Source of the DNA: Planococcus donghaensis
GTDB taxonomy: Bacteria; Bacillota; Bacilli; Bacillales_A; Planococcaceae
DNA: 64,000 nt
Direction: 5' to 3'
Assembly: GCF_001687665.2 (NCBI RefSeq)
Contig: NZ_CP016543.2
Location: 1,178,001-1,242,000 of the forward strand
Part shown: positions 9,004 to 19,270 of the stretch, in pieces
Layout: each line of letters begins with the position of its first letter
How positions within the stretch are numbered: position 1 is the first letter of the stretch
The notes under the pieces: generated by a model
What the model was told of the DNA's origin: nothing
The model's input: the letters and a program-made list of their open reading frames with translations, nothing else
The model's database searches: none
Program-made: the position numbers and the translations under genes

Positions 9004-10287
9004 TTAAGCTTTGCTCTCTACTCTGTGTTCTTTCGCGAATCGAGCGGCGCTTTGGCCGGCTACGTTGCCTGTGACTAATGCAGACGTAATATTGTAACCG
9101 CCAGTATATCCGTGGATGTCTAAAATTTCACCACAGAAATACAATCCGGGTTTCTTTTTAGAAGCCATCGTTTTAGGTTCGATTTCTTTGATCGATACAC
9201 CGCCACCTGTTACAAATGCTTTTTCGATTGGTTGTGTACCGTTAACGAACATTGTAAAGGCTGTCAGTTGCTTTGCGAACGCCCGAACTTTGTCACTTGC
9301 CAATTCCGCGCCAGTTAGTTGTGGGTCAATCTCAGCACGTCCTAGTAAGAATAACAGCCAACGTTCTTGAGCAAGGCTCTTCCAAACGTTTTTAACGGAT
9401 TTTTTTGGTTCGTCTTTCATCATTTTCACAAGCAATTGAAAAGCAGATTCTGCATTTTCATCTGGCAGTGAATTGATGCGCATTTCGACTGGTTGGCCGC
9501 CGTTTTTCTTCATTTCTTTCACGACGTATTGGCTACAGCGTAAAACTGCAGGACCACTCAACCCAAAATGGGTAAACAGCATATCCATTTGATGTGTGAC
9601 AAGCACTTTGCCTTTTTTGTTTAATACAGTGACAGCTGCATCACGTAAAGCCAAACCTTGAAGTTCGCGACTTACGATAAATGGTTCTTTCGATAATAAT
9701 GGAACTTCCGTTGGATAAAGATCGGTCACCAAATGACCTGCTTTTTCTGCCCATGGGTAGCCGTCTCCAGTAGAGCCTGTTTGTGGGACTGCTTTGCCTC
9801 CAACAGCGACGACGATTGCTTTCGCTGTATACTCTTCTCCGGTATGAAGGCGAACGCCGGTCACTTTTTCATCAGTCATTAATAATTTTTTAACAGGTGA
9901 ATCGAGCATCACCGTTACATTTAACCGGTCCATTTCTTTGAACATGGCATCCGCCACATCTTGTGCACGGTTAGATACGGGGAACATGCGCCCATGATCT
10001 TCTTCTTTTAACGCAACACCAAGTCCTTCGAAGAAAGAAATAATGTCTTCATTATTAAATACAGAAAAAGGACTGTGAAGAAAACGTCCGTTTCCTGGAA
10101 TATGTTTCACAATTTCGTCTAGTGGCAAGCGATTGGTCACGTTGCAGCGGCCACCACCGGAAATGATTAATTTTTTTCCTAATTTCTTTCCTTTTTCAAT
10201 CAGTAATACTTTTTGATTATTTGAAGCTGCGGCAATTGATGCCATTAAGCCGGAGGGACCTCCGCCAATGATTATAACGTCATACAT
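9004..10287 (-). CDS. ytfP: NAD(P)/FAD-dependent oxidoreductase, HI0933/YtfP family
   Basis: A 427-residue flavoprotein. The FAD dinucleotide fold [13 protein letters not shown] (5-17) and the family hallmark [11 protein letters not shown] (near 43-53) identify the HI0933/BaiN-like group. The C-terminal [16 protein letters not shown] closes the FAD site. The family's function is poorly defined; some members are proposed flavin-dependent reductases. It is transcribed away from murJ, from a divergent intergenic region of about 130 bases in which I could not place a convincing promoter. Confidence 0.85.
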   Translation of the reverse strand: MYDVIIIGGGPSGLMASIAAASNNQKVLLIEKGKKLGKKLIISGGGRCNVTNRLPLDEIVKHIPGNGRFLHSPFSVFNNEDIISFFEGLGVALKEEDHGRMFPVSNRAQDVADAMFKEMDRLNVTVMLDSPVKKLLMTDEKVTGVRLHTGEEYTAKAIVVAVGGKAVPQTGSTGDGYPWAEKAGHLVTDLYPTEVPLLSKEPFIVSRELQGLALRDAAVTVLNKKGKVLVTHQMDMLFTHFGLSGPAVLRCSQYVVKEMKKNGGQPVEMRINSLPDENAESAFQLLVKMMKDEPKKSVKNVWKSLAQERWLLFLLGRAEIDPQLTGAELASDKVRAFAKQLTAFTMFVNGTQPIEKAFVTGGGVSIKEIEPKTMASKKKPGLYFCGEILDIHGYTGGYNITSALVTGNVAGQSAARFAKEHRVESKA

Positions 10288-10415
10288 ATATTAAGAACTC
10301 GCTTTCGTTTTCTTTTTAGTATACACGATGCAGCGAAACACGTTGAGTAATTTCATCTATAGGTGTAAACTATCGTGTAGATTGCTTTTATTATGAACAA
10401 GTCAGGAAGTGTAAA

Positions 10416-12020
10416 ATGTCGTCATTAGTTAAAGGTACAGCCATCTTAACATTAGGTTTATTTTTGTCAAAAATATTGGGAGTTATTTATATTATTCCGT
10501 TTTATAGCATGGTAGGAGAAGACAATATCGGGCTTTATCAATATGCATATATCCCGTATAACTTGATGCTGGCGCTAGCTATTTCAGGTGCCCCAATCGC
10601 ATTCTCGAAATTTACCGCTAAATACAATTCCCTCGGTGATTATGAAACAGGTAGGAGATTATTAAAGTCAGGTCTTCTGACGATGATGATTACCGGTTTT
10701 GTTTCGTTTCTTTTGCTTTATATCTTCGCAGAGCCACTAGCGCGTATTACTATCTCTGAAGATGAACGAATTTATTCGGTTGGTGACGTAACTGAAGCGA
10801 TTCGTTGGGTCAGTTTTGCATTGATCGTCGTACCATTTATGAGTCTTTGGAGAGGATTTTTCCAAGGCTATAACTACATGATGCCAACGGCTGTTTCCCA
10901 ATTAATCGAGCAAATTGTTCGCATTATTTTCCTATTAGGTGGCGCATTTGCGGTTCTTTACATTTTTGATGGTACGCCAAAAACAGCGATTCAGTTTGCG
11001 GTATTATCTGCAGCTGTCGGAGCGCTAGGTGGGATTGTGACGTTGGGTTATTTCTGGAAAAAGAAAAAGCCCGAATACAATCAACTGCTAGCGAATTCAG
11101 TTGAATCCTATGACGTTAAATTGCGTGATATGTACAAAGAGATTGTCTTTTATGCCATACCGGTCATTTTCCTTGGCATTGCCAATCCCTTGTTTCAGTT
11201 TGTTGACTTAATGACATTTAACCGGGCGATGAGCTCTGGTGGAAATTTCTCAGAAATCGACCTTTTAGGTATTTTAAATTTAACTGCACATAAACTTGTC
11301 ATGATACCTGTTATGCTTGCTACTGGGTTTTCCATGGCATTAATTCCATTAATCACCAAACATTTTACACGCAAAGAATATTTGCAAGTATCTCGAACAT
11401 TAGATCAATCCATCCAGTTGTTATTATTCTTAACATTGCCTGCGGTAATTGGAATGACCATGCTATCTGATGAGTTGTATCATGTCTTCTACGAAGTAAG
11501 TGATATTGGATCTGAGATTTTGGCGCATTATTTGCCAGTGGCAATTTTGTTTTCGGCTTTCCCAGTCACAGCTTCTATTTTACAAGGTATCAACAAACAA
11601 AAATGGATCATCATCAACTTGTCTACAGGTCTATTATTAAAAGCTCTTTTAAATACACCGTTGATCGAACGTTTTGAAACAGACGGGGCGATAGCAGCAA
11701 CGATTATTGGTTATATGGCAGCGATTGGGATGAACATGCTCGTAATTGTTAAAACAATGAACTATCATTCGCAAATGGTTACAAGACGCGTAATGTTAAT
11801 TGTTATTTTGAACTTGATCATGGCAGGTGCGGTTTACGTATCGATGTCAGGAATCGACTTAGTTATCGGTATGGACAATAAATTCCTATCTATGATTCGC
11901 ATCATTTTAATCGGTGGTGTAGGGGCAGCTGTTTATGGCTACCTCGGCTTGAAAACGGGCTTAGCGCAAAAGTTAATGGGCTCAAAAATAACCAAAATCT
12001 CTCGGAAATTAGGCTTTTAG
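10416..12020 (+). CDS. murJ: Lipid II flippase MurJ (YtgP), MOP superfamily
   Basis: A 534-residue polytopic membrane protein with about 14 helices, in the PST/SpoVB branch of the MOP exporters. The N-terminal KGTAILTLGLFLSKILGVIYIIPFY is of the YtgP type. In B. subtilis the YtgP protein (renamed MurJ) moves lipid II across the membrane for peptidoglycan synthesis. The start ATG 10416 follows AGGAAG. The pseudouridine synthase gene begins ten bases after the stop, the same pairing as in Bacillus. An O-antigen-type flippase is a less likely alternative. Confidence 0.85.
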   Translation: MSSLVKGTAILTLGLFLSKILGVIYIIPFYSMVGEDNIGLYQYAYIPYNLMLALAISGAPIAFSKFTAKYNSLGDYETGRRLLKSGLLTMMITGFVSFLLLYIFAEPLARITISEDERIYSVGDVTEAIRWVSFALIVVPFMSLWRGFFQGYNYMMPTAVSQLIEQIVRIIFLLGGAFAVLYIFDGTPKTAIQFAVLSAAVGALGGIVTLGYFWKKKKPEYNQLLANSVESYDVKLRDMYKEIVFYAIPVIFLGIANPLFQFVDLMTFNRAMSSGGNFSEIDLLGILNLTAHKLVMIPVMLATGFSMALIPLITKHFTRKEYLQVSRTLDQSIQLLLFLTLPAVIGMTMLSDELYHVFYEVSDIGSEILAHYLPVAILFSAFPVTASILQGINKQKWIIINLSTGLLLKALLNTPLIERFETDGAIAATIIGYMAAIGMNMLVIVKTMNYHSQMVTRRVMLIVILNLIMAGAVYVSMSGIDLVIGMDNKFLSMIRIILIGGVGAAVYGYLGLKTGLAQKLMGSKITKISRKLGF

Positions 12021-12030
12021 GAGTGACACA

Positions 12031-12744
12031 ATGCGTTTAGATAAATACCTTTCGAATATGGGCCATGGCTCTAGAAAAGAAGTGAAAGTCCTATTAAAGT
12101 CAAAAGCTGTAGAAGTTAACGGTGAAATCGTTCGAGACCCAAAAGTTCATGTCAATGAACATGCGGATCTTGTGTCGGTCGGAGGAGAAGCTGTTACCTA
12201 CACAGAGTTTATTTATTTGCTTATGAATAAACCTCAAGGTGTGATTTCGGCAACGGAAGATAAGTACGATAAAACGGTCATCGATTTGCTGGGGGAAGAT
12301 GAGCAACATTTCGAGCCGTTTCCGGTAGGGCGATTAGATAAAGACACAGAAGGGTTTTTGTTACTAACAAATGACGGCAAGCTAGCACATGAATTGCTGT
12401 CGCCTAAAAAGCATGTGGATAAAACATATTTTGCACATGTTGAAGGAGTCGTAACGGAAGAAGATGCAGAAGCATTTAAAAAAGGTGTGGTGCTTGATGA
12501 TGGCTATGAGACAAAGCCTGCGAGTTTAAGTATCTTGGAAAGCGCTGCAGTATCTAAAATTGAATTAACGATTACGGAAGGCAAATTTCATCAAGTTAAA
12601 CGAATGTTCGAAAGTGTCGGCAAACGCGTGGTTTACTTGAAACGTTTGTCGATGGGACCATTAAGTCTTGATCCCGAATTAGAACTTGGTGAATATCGTC
12701 ACTTAACAGAGGAAGAAGTAGCTAGCTTGAAAGATAGAAAATAA
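12031..12744 (+). CDS. RsuA-family 16S rRNA pseudouridine synthase (YtzG-like)
   Basis: A 237-residue protein with an N-terminal S4 RNA-binding domain (about 1-55, MRLDKYLSNMGHGSRKE) and a pseudouridine synthase domain. The catalytic aspartate is Asp103 in GRLDKDTEGFLLLTND. The KFHQVKRMF motif near 190-198 is also typical. RsuA-type enzymes isomerise U516 of 16S rRNA; the exact site here is inferred from family membership. It is the second gene of the murJ operon and ends at a terminator. Confidence 0.87.
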   Translation: MRLDKYLSNMGHGSRKEVKVLLKSKAVEVNGEIVRDPKVHVNEHADLVSVGGEAVTYTEFIYLLMNKPQGVISATEDKYDKTVIDLLGEDEQHFEPFPVGRLDKDTEGFLLLTNDGKLAHELLSPKKHVDKTYFAHVEGVVTEEDAEAFKKGVVLDDGYETKPASLSILESAAVSKIELTITEGKFHQVKRMFESVGKRVVYLKRLSMGPLSLDPELELGEYRHLTEEEVASLKDRK

Positions 12745-12756
12745 TGTAACGAAAGG

Positions 12757-12796
12757 CTGTAGATAAACTCGAGTTGTTCGAGTTGTCTACAGTTTT
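12757..12796 (+). terminator. Terminator after the rsuA-like gene
   Basis: CTGTAGATAAACTCGA pairs imperfectly with TCGAGTTGTCTACAG, followed by TTTTT. Confidence 0.8.
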
Positions 12797-12850
12797 TCAT
12801 TGGAATAAGTCGCTTCGCAGGTGGAAAAAGGAAAATATTTCAATAAACTA

Positions 12851-12894
12851 AAACAAAGAAAATGACCGCAATTATGCGGTCATTTTCTTTGTTT
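12851..12894 (-). terminator. Terminator with perfect 20-bp arms, serving ytzE
   Basis: Arms 12851-12870 and 12875-12894 are perfect inverted repeats around an ATTA loop. They end in A/T-rich flanks and stand just past the ytzE stop. Confidence 0.8.
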
Positions 12895-12904
12895 AGGAAA
12901 TCTG

Positions 12905-13126
12905 TTAGGACGTCATTTTCACTTTACGGTGCGTCGTTGTCCATTTGCCTCGAGTTGGGCTGGTCACCAAGTCGTTAAAGGCTAACACATTCAAATCTCT
13001 TTGAATGGTGCGAGGAGTGATGCCGAATTCGTCGACAAGATCTTGCGTCGTTACAGTCCCATTCTCGAGAATGTACTTATACATATCTTTAATTCGAATG
13101 AGCATTCGATCGGTTGTGGGTTTCAT
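12905..13126 (-). CDS. ytzE: Small DeoR-type HTH regulator (YtzE)
   Basis: A 73-residue protein that is almost entirely a DeoR/HTH_11 winged helix: KDMYKYILENGTVTTQDLVDEFGITPRTIQRDLNVL. There is no sugar-sensing effector domain, so it is a stand-alone DNA-binding module like B. subtilis YtzE. The start is preceded by AAGGAG. Targets are unknown. It is divergent from pepV across about 300 bases that also hold the pepV promoter (TACAAT at 13390-13395); that spacer otherwise shows only A/T-rich sequence. Confidence 0.8.
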   Translation of the reverse strand: MKPTTDRMLIRIKDMYKYILENGTVTTQDLVDEFGITPRTIQRDLNVLAFNDLVTSPTRGKWTTTHRKVKMTS

Positions 13127-13421
13127 ACTAGAACCACTCCTTCATCTTTTTTCCCATTGGCAAAGACTAGCGGACGATGTGCTGAGGTTATACAGCAAGT
13201 ATAATTGATGCCAAAGACAGCCCCTTTTCCTAAAAAATATGTCAATCTTACTAATCTGACAATTTGATTATAACGGAAAAACATCTCGAATTCTAGGATT
13301 TTAGCTGAATTTACAAAAAATTAACGCTTAAAAGACAGAATTTTTTATGTGAATTAACGACAAATTCTTTAATTTCCTGAAAAAAGGTGTACAATAGCCA
13401 TAACAAAAAGGAGTGTGAAAC

Positions 13422-14795
13422 ATGGATTGGCAGTTAGAAGCTACACAACGCAAAGAAAAAATACTGAGCGAATTGCAAGAGTTACTAGCGATTCCCAGTG
13501 TATTAAGCAATGAAACCACGCCAACAGCTCCTTTTGGAAAAGAAGTTAAACAGGCATTGGATTGGTTTCTAGAAAAAGGTAGAGCAGAAGGATATACGGT
13601 GAAAAATGTTGGGAATGTTGCAGGGCATCTTGAAATTGGTCAAGGTGAGGAATTGCTGGGAATTCTAGGACATGTTGATGTGGTGCCAGTAGGTGAAGGT
13701 TGGACAAAAGCTCCATTTGGTGGAGAAATTCACAATGGACGACTTTACGGTCGTGGCGCCATCGATGACAAAGGACCAACAATTGCCGCATGGGCTGCTT
13801 TGAACATTTTAAAGGATGCGGGTGTTGAATTTACAAAGCGTGTGCGTTTAATCATCGGTACAGATGAAGAAAGTGAATTCCGTTGCATGGAACGCTATTT
13901 TCAAACAGAAGAAATGCCAGCAATAGCCTTTACGCCAGATGCTGATTTCCCAATCATCAATGCAGAAAAAGGAATCGCGTCACTGGTTTTCTCGACATTT
14001 TCTATGCACGAAGATGCGATTTTGGAATCGTTTATCGCTGGACATCGAACCAATATGGTGCCTGACACAGCAACGGCGATTTTAAATGGGCAGTTAGCGG
14101 AATGGCAAGAAGATTTTCGAGCGTTTTGCAAAAAGCATGACGTAACAGGTAAAGTTGAACAGCATAACGGTTCGACAGAATTAACCTTAAACGGAAAATC
14201 AGCACACGCGATGGAACCAGAAGATGGCATTAATGCCGGTGTGTTACTAGCTGTATTTTTGAAAGACCGTTTAGAAGGCGATGGTCAAAAGTTTGTTGAG
14301 TTTGTCGCAGATACGTTTTATAAAGATTCGCGTGGACGTAAGCTTGGATTAGATTACACAGATGAACAATCTGGAGATACCACATTTAACGCCGGAATTA
14401 TTCGGTTTGAAAAAAAGAAAACTGCTATGATTACCGTGAGCATGCGTTACTCGATTAGCTATCCATTCAAAGAAAAAATCGATGCTTATCAGTTGAAGGA
14501 TTTTGTACTGGACATTGCGTCCAATTCTCCTCCTCATTATGTGGATGAAAACGATCCGTTCATCAAAACGCTGCAAAGCGCATATGAAAAACAAACGGGT
14601 GAAAAAGCTAATTTAATCGCCATTGGCGGAGGCACTTATGCCCGCGTACTAGACAAAGGTGTGGCTTTTGGGATGCTGTTTCCTGGCGAACCCGATGTTG
14701 CCCACCAGGCGGATGAATTTGTCGATATCGACAATTTAATAAAAGCGACTGCCATTTACGCAGAAGCCATTTATCAATTAGCTTGTAAAAAATGA
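13422..14795 (+). CDS. pepV: Dipeptidase PepV, M20 family
   Basis: A 457-residue di-zinc peptidase of the PepV branch of M20. Metal and catalytic residues are visible: His84 and Asp86 (GHVDVVP), Asp115 (GRGAIDDKGP), Glu149/Glu150 (GTDEESEF), an aspartate in TPDADFP (171-177), and the C-terminal histidine in PDVAHQADE. PepV cleaves dipeptides in the cytoplasm. The D-amino acid aminotransferase gene follows 17 bases after the stop and is likely cotranscribed, linking peptide turnover with D-amino acid supply. The start ATG follows AAAGGAGTG. Confidence 0.92.
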   Translation: MDWQLEATQRKEKILSELQELLAIPSVLSNETTPTAPFGKEVKQALDWFLEKGRAEGYTVKNVGNVAGHLEIGQGEELLGILGHVDVVPVGEGWTKAPFGGEIHNGRLYGRGAIDDKGPTIAAWAALNILKDAGVEFTKRVRLIIGTDEESEFRCMERYFQTEEMPAIAFTPDADFPIINAEKGIASLVFSTFSMHEDAILESFIAGHRTNMVPDTATAILNGQLAEWQEDFRAFCKKHDVTGKVEQHNGSTELTLNGKSAHAMEPEDGINAGVLLAVFLKDRLEGDGQKFVEFVADTFYKDSRGRKLGLDYTDEQSGDTTFNAGIIRFEKKKTAMITVSMRYSISYPFKEKIDAYQLKDFVLDIASNSPPHYVDENDPFIKTLQSAYEKQTGEKANLIAIGGGTYARVLDKGVAFGMLFPGEPDVAHQADEFVDIDNLIKATAIYAEAIYQLACKK

Positions 14796-14812
14796 GGAAA
14801 GAAGGAATGGAT

Positions 14813-15661
14813 ATGGATTTGATATTGCACAATGGAGAATTTATTCGTGAAGAAGATTTGGTGATTTCAAAAGAAGATCGTGGATACCAGTTTGGTGATG
14901 GAATTTATGAGGTAATTCGTGTATACGACGGCAATTTGTTTACGGCTAAAGAGCATATTGACCGGTTTTACGACAGTGCGGACAAAATCAAAATCGTCAT
15001 TCCTTATACAAAAGACGTTTTCCATAAAATGATTTACGATTTTGTTGAAGTAAACAATATTGAAACGGGCCAAGTATATGTGCAAATCACACGTGGCGCT
15101 GCAGAACGTCAACATCAATTCCCGACACAAGCAACACCAGTGATTACCGGTAATACAAAATCAGTTGAACGTCCAGTGGCAAGCTTAAACTCAGGCGTTA
15201 CCGCTAAATTTATCGAAGATATTCGTTGGTTGCGCTGTGATATTAAGAGCTTAAACTTGCTTGGTAATGTATTGGCGAAGCAAGAGGCATACGAAGAAGG
15301 ATTTTTCGAAGCAATCTTGCACCGAGGCGAAACAGTAACAGAAGGTTGTTCATCGAATATGTACGGCATTAAAAATGGCATTCTTTATACACATCCTGCG
15401 AACAACCTTATTTTAAATGGAATTACAAGAAGAGTAATTCTTGAACTTTGTGAAGAATTAGAAATTCCAGTAGAAGAAAGACCATTTACCAAAACAGAAG
15501 CTCTTGAAATGGATGAATTCATCATGTCGTCAACGACTACGGAAGTAATGCCAGTTGTTGCAATTGGTGATCATAAAATCGGTCACGGTGTTCCGGGAGA
15601 ATTAACGCGTAAATTACAGACGGCGTTTGAAGCACGCATACAAGTTGCTGTGAAATCGTAA
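14813..15661 (+). CDS. dat: D-amino-acid aminotransferase
   Basis: A 282-residue fold-type IV PLP enzyme, the usual length for Bacillus D-AAT. ATG 14813 is chosen because GAAGG lies seven bases upstream; ATG 14792 is in frame and overlaps the pepV stop but has no SD. The PLP lysine is Lys145 (CDIKSLNLLGN), at the same position as in the well-studied Bacillus enzyme. EDRGYQFGDGIYEVIRVY (21-38) is a strong family signature. It makes D-glutamate from D-alanine and 2-oxoglutarate for peptidoglycan precursors. Confidence 0.93.
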   Translation: MDLILHNGEFIREEDLVISKEDRGYQFGDGIYEVIRVYDGNLFTAKEHIDRFYDSADKIKIVIPYTKDVFHKMIYDFVEVNNIETGQVYVQITRGAAERQHQFPTQATPVITGNTKSVERPVASLNSGVTAKFIEDIRWLRCDIKSLNLLGNVLAKQEAYEEGFFEAILHRGETVTEGCSSNMYGIKNGILYTHPANNLILNGITRRVILELCEELEIPVEERPFTKTEALEMDEFIMSSTTTEVMPVVAIGDHKIGHGVPGELTRKLQTAFEARIQVAVKS

Positions 15662-15673
15662 AATAGAGATAAA

Positions 15674-15705
15674 AGTGATTGGCTCCGGCCAATCACTATT
15701 TTTTT
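15674..15705 (+). terminator. Terminator after dat
   Basis: AGTGATTGG and CCAATCACT around a CTCCGG loop, followed by ATTTTTTT. Confidence 0.87.
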
Positions 15706-15745
15706 GCGCTTATTAGCATGGTAAACTAAACTCAGGTGATGCTAA

Positions 15746-16309
15746 ATGAAACCCCATTATTTTATTGGGATTAAAATACCAAAAGATATAGCCGGAACTT
15801 TGGCTACAGAACGAGAAGGTTGGCAATTGCAAAGTCACAAAAGGCAAACGCCGGCGCAAGATATGCATATTACCTTATTGTTTATCGGCAAAGACGTGCA
15901 TAGTGAAATCGACCAAGTTGAAAAATTGCTGGGGACCATTAAGCAACAAGCTTTTACGGTAAGCATAAATGGCGTTAAAACTTTTGGGAATCCATCAACA
16001 CCGCGTATTATTTATGCATCTCTTGAAACAAGTCGGGAGTTAAACGAGTTGCAACAACAAGTGCATAAATCCGTGGAACCGTTGCAAATCAAACCCGATC
16101 CAAAGAAATTTGTGCCACATATCACATTGGCTAGCAGATGGGCAGGGGGAGAACCAACTGAACGCCAATTTTCAATTGCCACTATGCGATTTGAAGTAAC
16201 CGAGTTTTCGTTGTTCCGAATTGCACCAAAAGAAATGCCACGGTACCAAAAGATCGCAAATTATCCGTTAGAAAATGCATCTACTACATTTAAAGGCGAG
16301 TGTTTATGA
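15746..16309 (+). CDS. thpR: RNA 2',3'-cyclic phosphodiesterase (2'-5' RNA ligase family, ThpR)
   Basis: A 187-residue 2H phosphoesterase. The two HxT motifs are His41-Ile-Thr43 (MHITLLFIG) and His125-Ile-Thr127 (VPHITLAS), at the spacing expected for the family. ThpR enzymes hydrolyse RNA 2',3'-cyclic phosphate ends; the ligase activity is seen in vitro only. The gene overlaps the next one by four bases (ATGA at 16306-16309), so the two are probably translationally coupled. Confidence 0.87.
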   Translation: MKPHYFIGIKIPKDIAGTLATEREGWQLQSHKRQTPAQDMHITLLFIGKDVHSEIDQVEKLLGTIKQQAFTVSINGVKTFGNPSTPRIIYASLETSRELNELQQQVHKSVEPLQIKPDPKKFVPHITLASRWAGGEPTERQFSIATMRFEVTEFSLFRIAPKEMPRYQKIANYPLENASTTFKGECL

Positions 16310-17214
16310 AAACGGTATTTATTATTAACCCTACAGCTGGCAATGGCCGGGCGTTAAAACAATGGCTGCGCTTTGAAGAAACGCTCCACTTCCCCTACGA
16401 ACACAGATTAACGGAGTTTCCAGGACATGCTACGGCAATAGCTGCCGCTTATAAAGATGAAGAGCAACAAGTTTTGTTAATCGGCTTTGGCGGGGATGGG
16501 ACATTGCGTGAAATCGTAGTAGGAGCAGTGGGTGCGAAAAAGATAATTGTTGGATCTGTAGCGGCAGGCTCTGGCAATGATTTTGCAAGAGCTTACGGCA
16601 CGTTCAAAGATGCGCGGGCAATTGAACAATTTCAAAAAACACCTTTTGTTAAACAGCAAGACCTTGGTGAATTTGCGAACGGACAACCCTTTCAATTTGT
16701 CAGCAGTTCGGGAATTGGTTTTGATGCAGAGATTACAATCGCTGTAAATCAGTCGTCTCTTAAGAAAAAACTAAATCAGTTTGGCCTTGGAAAAATCGCT
16801 TATTATCTGTATGTCATTAAGACTTTAGTGAAGTTTGAAACCTTTACATTGACGGTTCAAAGCGAGAGCAAAACCTTTGTTTATCAAGACGTTTGGTTAG
16901 CCACTGTTAGCAATCAACCATATTTCGGTGGAGGCATGAAAATCTCTCCTGCTTCCTACACAGATGATGGATTGCTCGAATTGACAGTCGTTCATCAAAT
17001 ATCCCGTTTGAAACTCTTGCTCGTTTTTGGTACGGTATTCAGCGGAGCACATACACGTTTCAAAGAGGTCAGCCAAATGAGCAGTCCGGAATTCCGGCTA
17101 TCATCTGACAAATCGGTTTTTCGCCATGTAGATGGGGACGATGCCGGGATGAGCCCTCAAAATGAAATGGTTGTCTATGCAGTTAGTCCGCATAATTGGT
17201 CATCAATACATTAA
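16306..17214 (+). CDS. ytlR: Diacylglycerol/lipid kinase family protein (YtlR-like)
   Basis: A 302-residue protein with a DAGK catalytic domain. The nucleotide-binding loop is GFGGDGTLREIV (60-71), preceded by INPTAGNGRA (7-16) and followed by VAAGSGNDFARA. Start ATG 16306 overlaps the thpR stop; a GTG at 16300 is also in frame. YtlR-type proteins are presumed cytosolic lipid or sphingoid-base-like kinases of unknown substrate. The true diacylglycerol kinase DgkB is a close relative, so the substrate is undecided. Confidence 0.8.
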   Translation: MKTVFIINPTAGNGRALKQWLRFEETLHFPYEHRLTEFPGHATAIAAAYKDEEQQVLLIGFGGDGTLREIVVGAVGAKKIIVGSVAAGSGNDFARAYGTFKDARAIEQFQKTPFVKQQDLGEFANGQPFQFVSSSGIGFDAEITIAVNQSSLKKKLNQFGLGKIAYYLYVIKTLVKFETFTLTVQSESKTFVYQDVWLATVSNQPYFGGGMKISPASYTDDGLLELTVVHQISRLKLLLVFGTVFSGAHTRFKEVSQMSSPEFRLSSDKSVFRHVDGDDAGMSPQNEMVVYAVSPHNWSSIH

Positions 17215-17238
17215 TGGAAAATAGAAAGAGGATGAAAT

Positions 17239-17880
17239 ATGAGATCACGTTTTAAACCATGGGCAGCAGATTTAATCGATTCACATCCGGAAGTTGTTAT
17301 TCCGAACCCAGAAGAGAAAAAAGGGAAATGGCAAGAAGTGTTTGGTAACAAAAATCCGTTGCATATTGAAGCAGGGACAGGGAAAGGCCGCTTTATCACC
17401 GGAATGGCTAAAGCAAATCAAGACATTAATTACATCGGTATTGAATTATTCGACAGCGTGATTGTTACAGCTCTTGAGACAGTACTTGAAGAAGAGAACG
17501 GAATTCCGAACTTACGTCTTTTAAAAGTCAATGCGAAAAAAATCGCTGAGTATTTTGAAAAAGGAGAAGTAGACAGATTGTACTTAAACTTCTCAGATCC
17601 ATGGCCAAAAACACGTCATGCGAAACGCCGTTTGACACATGAATCATTTTTGAAACTGTATCAAGCCGTTTTACCTGAAAAAGGTGAAATTCACTTTAAA
17701 ACCGATAACCGCAAACTTTTTGAATATTCGCTTACGAGCATTTCTGAATATGGTATGTTATTAACAGATGTCTCCTTAGATCTTCACGATAACGAACCTG
17801 AATGGAACATCATGACCGAATATGAAGAAAAGTTTTCGAAAAAAGGTCAGCCAATTTACCGGTTAGAAGCACAGTTTTAA
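17239..17880 (+). CDS. trmB: tRNA (guanine-N7-)-methyltransferase
   Basis: A 213-residue class I methyltransferase of the TrmB type. The SAM site is [10 protein letters not shown] (43-52), and [16 protein letters not shown] near 115-130 is the catalytic and tRNA-binding segment diagnostic for the family. It forms m7G46 in the variable loop of tRNAs. The start ATG 17239 follows AAAGAGG. It lies between the lipid kinase and ytnP genes, as in Bacillus except that the ytmP/ytzH genes found there are absent. Confidence 0.95.
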   Translation: MRSRFKPWAADLIDSHPEVVIPNPEEKKGKWQEVFGNKNPLHIEAGTGKGRFITGMAKANQDINYIGIELFDSVIVTALETVLEEENGIPNLRLLKVNAKKIAEYFEKGEVDRLYLNFSDPWPKTRHAKRRLTHESFLKLYQAVLPEKGEIHFKTDNRKLFEYSLTSISEYGMLLTDVSLDLHDNEPEWNIMTEYEEKFSKKGQPIYRLEAQF

Positions 17881-17910
17881 GCTAGTTGATTTTGACAAGG
17901 GGGAAAAGGG

Positions 17911-18765
17911 ATGCAGAAATTTCAATTTCACGAAATGAACTTAACCTGGCTTGATGGGGGAACTACGTTTTTAGACGGTGGTACAATGTTTGGGGTCGTA
18001 CCAAAAGTTATTTGGTCGAAACGTTACCCGGTCAATGAAAAAAATCAAATCGAATTGCCAACTCACCCAATACTTGTTCAATTTGAAGGACACAATATAT
18101 TGATCGATAGCGGTCTTGGCGATGGCAAATTGACAGAGCGTCAGTTGCGCAATTTAGGGGTTTCAGAACAGTCTCGTGTAGAAGAAAACTTGTCGGAGCT
18201 TGGGTTAAAACCTGAAGACATCGATACGGTCTTAATGACTCATTTACACGGAGATCATGCAGCAGGACTTACAAAATGGCAGGGAGAAGAGTTGGTTTCA
18301 ACTTTTCCAAATGCCAAAATTTATGTGTCAGCTGTAGAGTGGGATGAAATGCAAAATCCAAATATCCGGTCACGCAATACATACTGGAAAGAAAATTGGG
18401 AGCCGATTGTTGATCAGGTTGAAACCTTTGAAGAAGAAAAAACTTTATTCGGTGCAATCACCATGATTCATACAGGCGGTCATTCAAATGGTCACAGTGT
18501 TATTAAAATGACAAGCGGCAATGAAACGATTTTGCATATGGGAGATATTATGCCTACGCATGCCCACCAAAATCCTTTGTGGGTGTTAGCATTTGATGAC
18601 TACCCAATGGATTCCATCTACGCGAAAGAAAAGTTGATGAAACAAGCGTTAGAAAGCGGTTATTATTTCAGCTTTTACCATGATGCGTATTACCGCATCT
18701 TAAAGTGGAGCGCAGACGGTAAAGAGATTGTTGAATCATTAGTTCGCAAAGAAAAGAAAGTATAA
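17911..18765 (+). CDS. ytnP: MBL-fold metallo-hydrolase, YtnP lactonase-like
   Basis: A 284-residue metallo-beta-lactamase-fold protein. The metal motif is HLHGDH (111-116), with later ligands in [10 protein letters not shown] and the [10 protein letters not shown] segment. It resembles B. subtilis YtnP, a lactonase reported to quench Streptomyces signalling. A substrate cannot be proved from sequence. There is no signal peptide. The gene has its own SD (AAGGGGGAAAAGGG) and shares a bidirectional terminator with ytzB. Confidence 0.82.
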   Translation: MQKFQFHEMNLTWLDGGTTFLDGGTMFGVVPKVIWSKRYPVNEKNQIELPTHPILVQFEGHNILIDSGLGDGKLTERQLRNLGVSEQSRVEENLSELGLKPEDIDTVLMTHLHGDHAAGLTKWQGEELVSTFPNAKIYVSAVEWDEMQNPNIRSRNTYWKENWEPIVDQVETFEEEKTLFGAITMIHTGGHSNGHSVIKMTSGNETILHMGDIMPTHAHQNPLWVLAFDDYPMDSIYAKEKLMKQALESGYYFSFYHDAYYRILKWSADGKEIVESLVRKEKKV

Positions 18766-18792
18766 AAAAAGAGCCCTTGGGCTCTTTTTTTA
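18764..18792. terminator. Bidirectional terminator between ytnP and ytzB
   Basis: AAAAAAAGAGCCC and GGGCTCTTTTTTT with a TT loop. Confidence 0.85.
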
Positions 18793-19104
18793 TACTTGTT
18801 TTACTTCGATTACTGCGCCTGTATACGCATCAGCTAAAAATTCGAATTGTTGAAGTTCGTCTTCTTTATGACGTGTGATGCCGCCTTTGTAAACTTCAGT
18901 TGTTAACGCATGTTGCTTATAAGGTTCCGTTTTCATGAAAATCCATGAACCGTCAATCGGGCCTTCTTCTTTAAATGCAGATTTTACTTCTTTTAAAACG
19001 TCATCAGCTGGATATAGTTTTTCTGAACGATTGTAAAGTTCTTTTACTAAATACGTTGCGGCGATTCCTGTAGCAAATCCAATAAGTAAATCACGATTTC
19101 TCAC
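18790..19104 (-). CDS. ytzB: Small membrane-anchored PepSY-like protein (YtzB)
   Basis: A 104-residue protein starting MRNRDLLIGFATGIAATYLVKELY, a single N-terminal hydrophobic segment with basic residues before it, followed by a soluble PepSY-like domain (about 30-104) ending YTGAVIEVKQV. It resembles YtzB of B. subtilis and sits in the same place, between ytnP and ytoP. It is likely membrane-anchored. Function is unknown; PepSY-type domains are thought to regulate peptidases. Confidence 0.72.
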   Translation of the reverse strand: MRNRDLLIGFATGIAATYLVKELYNRSEKLYPADDVLKEVKSAFKEEGPIDGSWIFMKTEPYKQHALTTEVYKGGITRHKEDELQQFEFLADAYTGAVIEVKQV

Positions 19105-19270
19105 TAAAATCCCTCCTCTATTTACTGGATAAATTGTACCATAAATATTTTGAAGGACGAAATGATAGCATGAAAGTCAACATACTTTAAAAAAGAGAGT
19201 ACTAAACTGGAAATTATCTGAATAAAGCTCTAAACTTAATAAAGGTAACTTATTTAGGGGGAACTTTAAT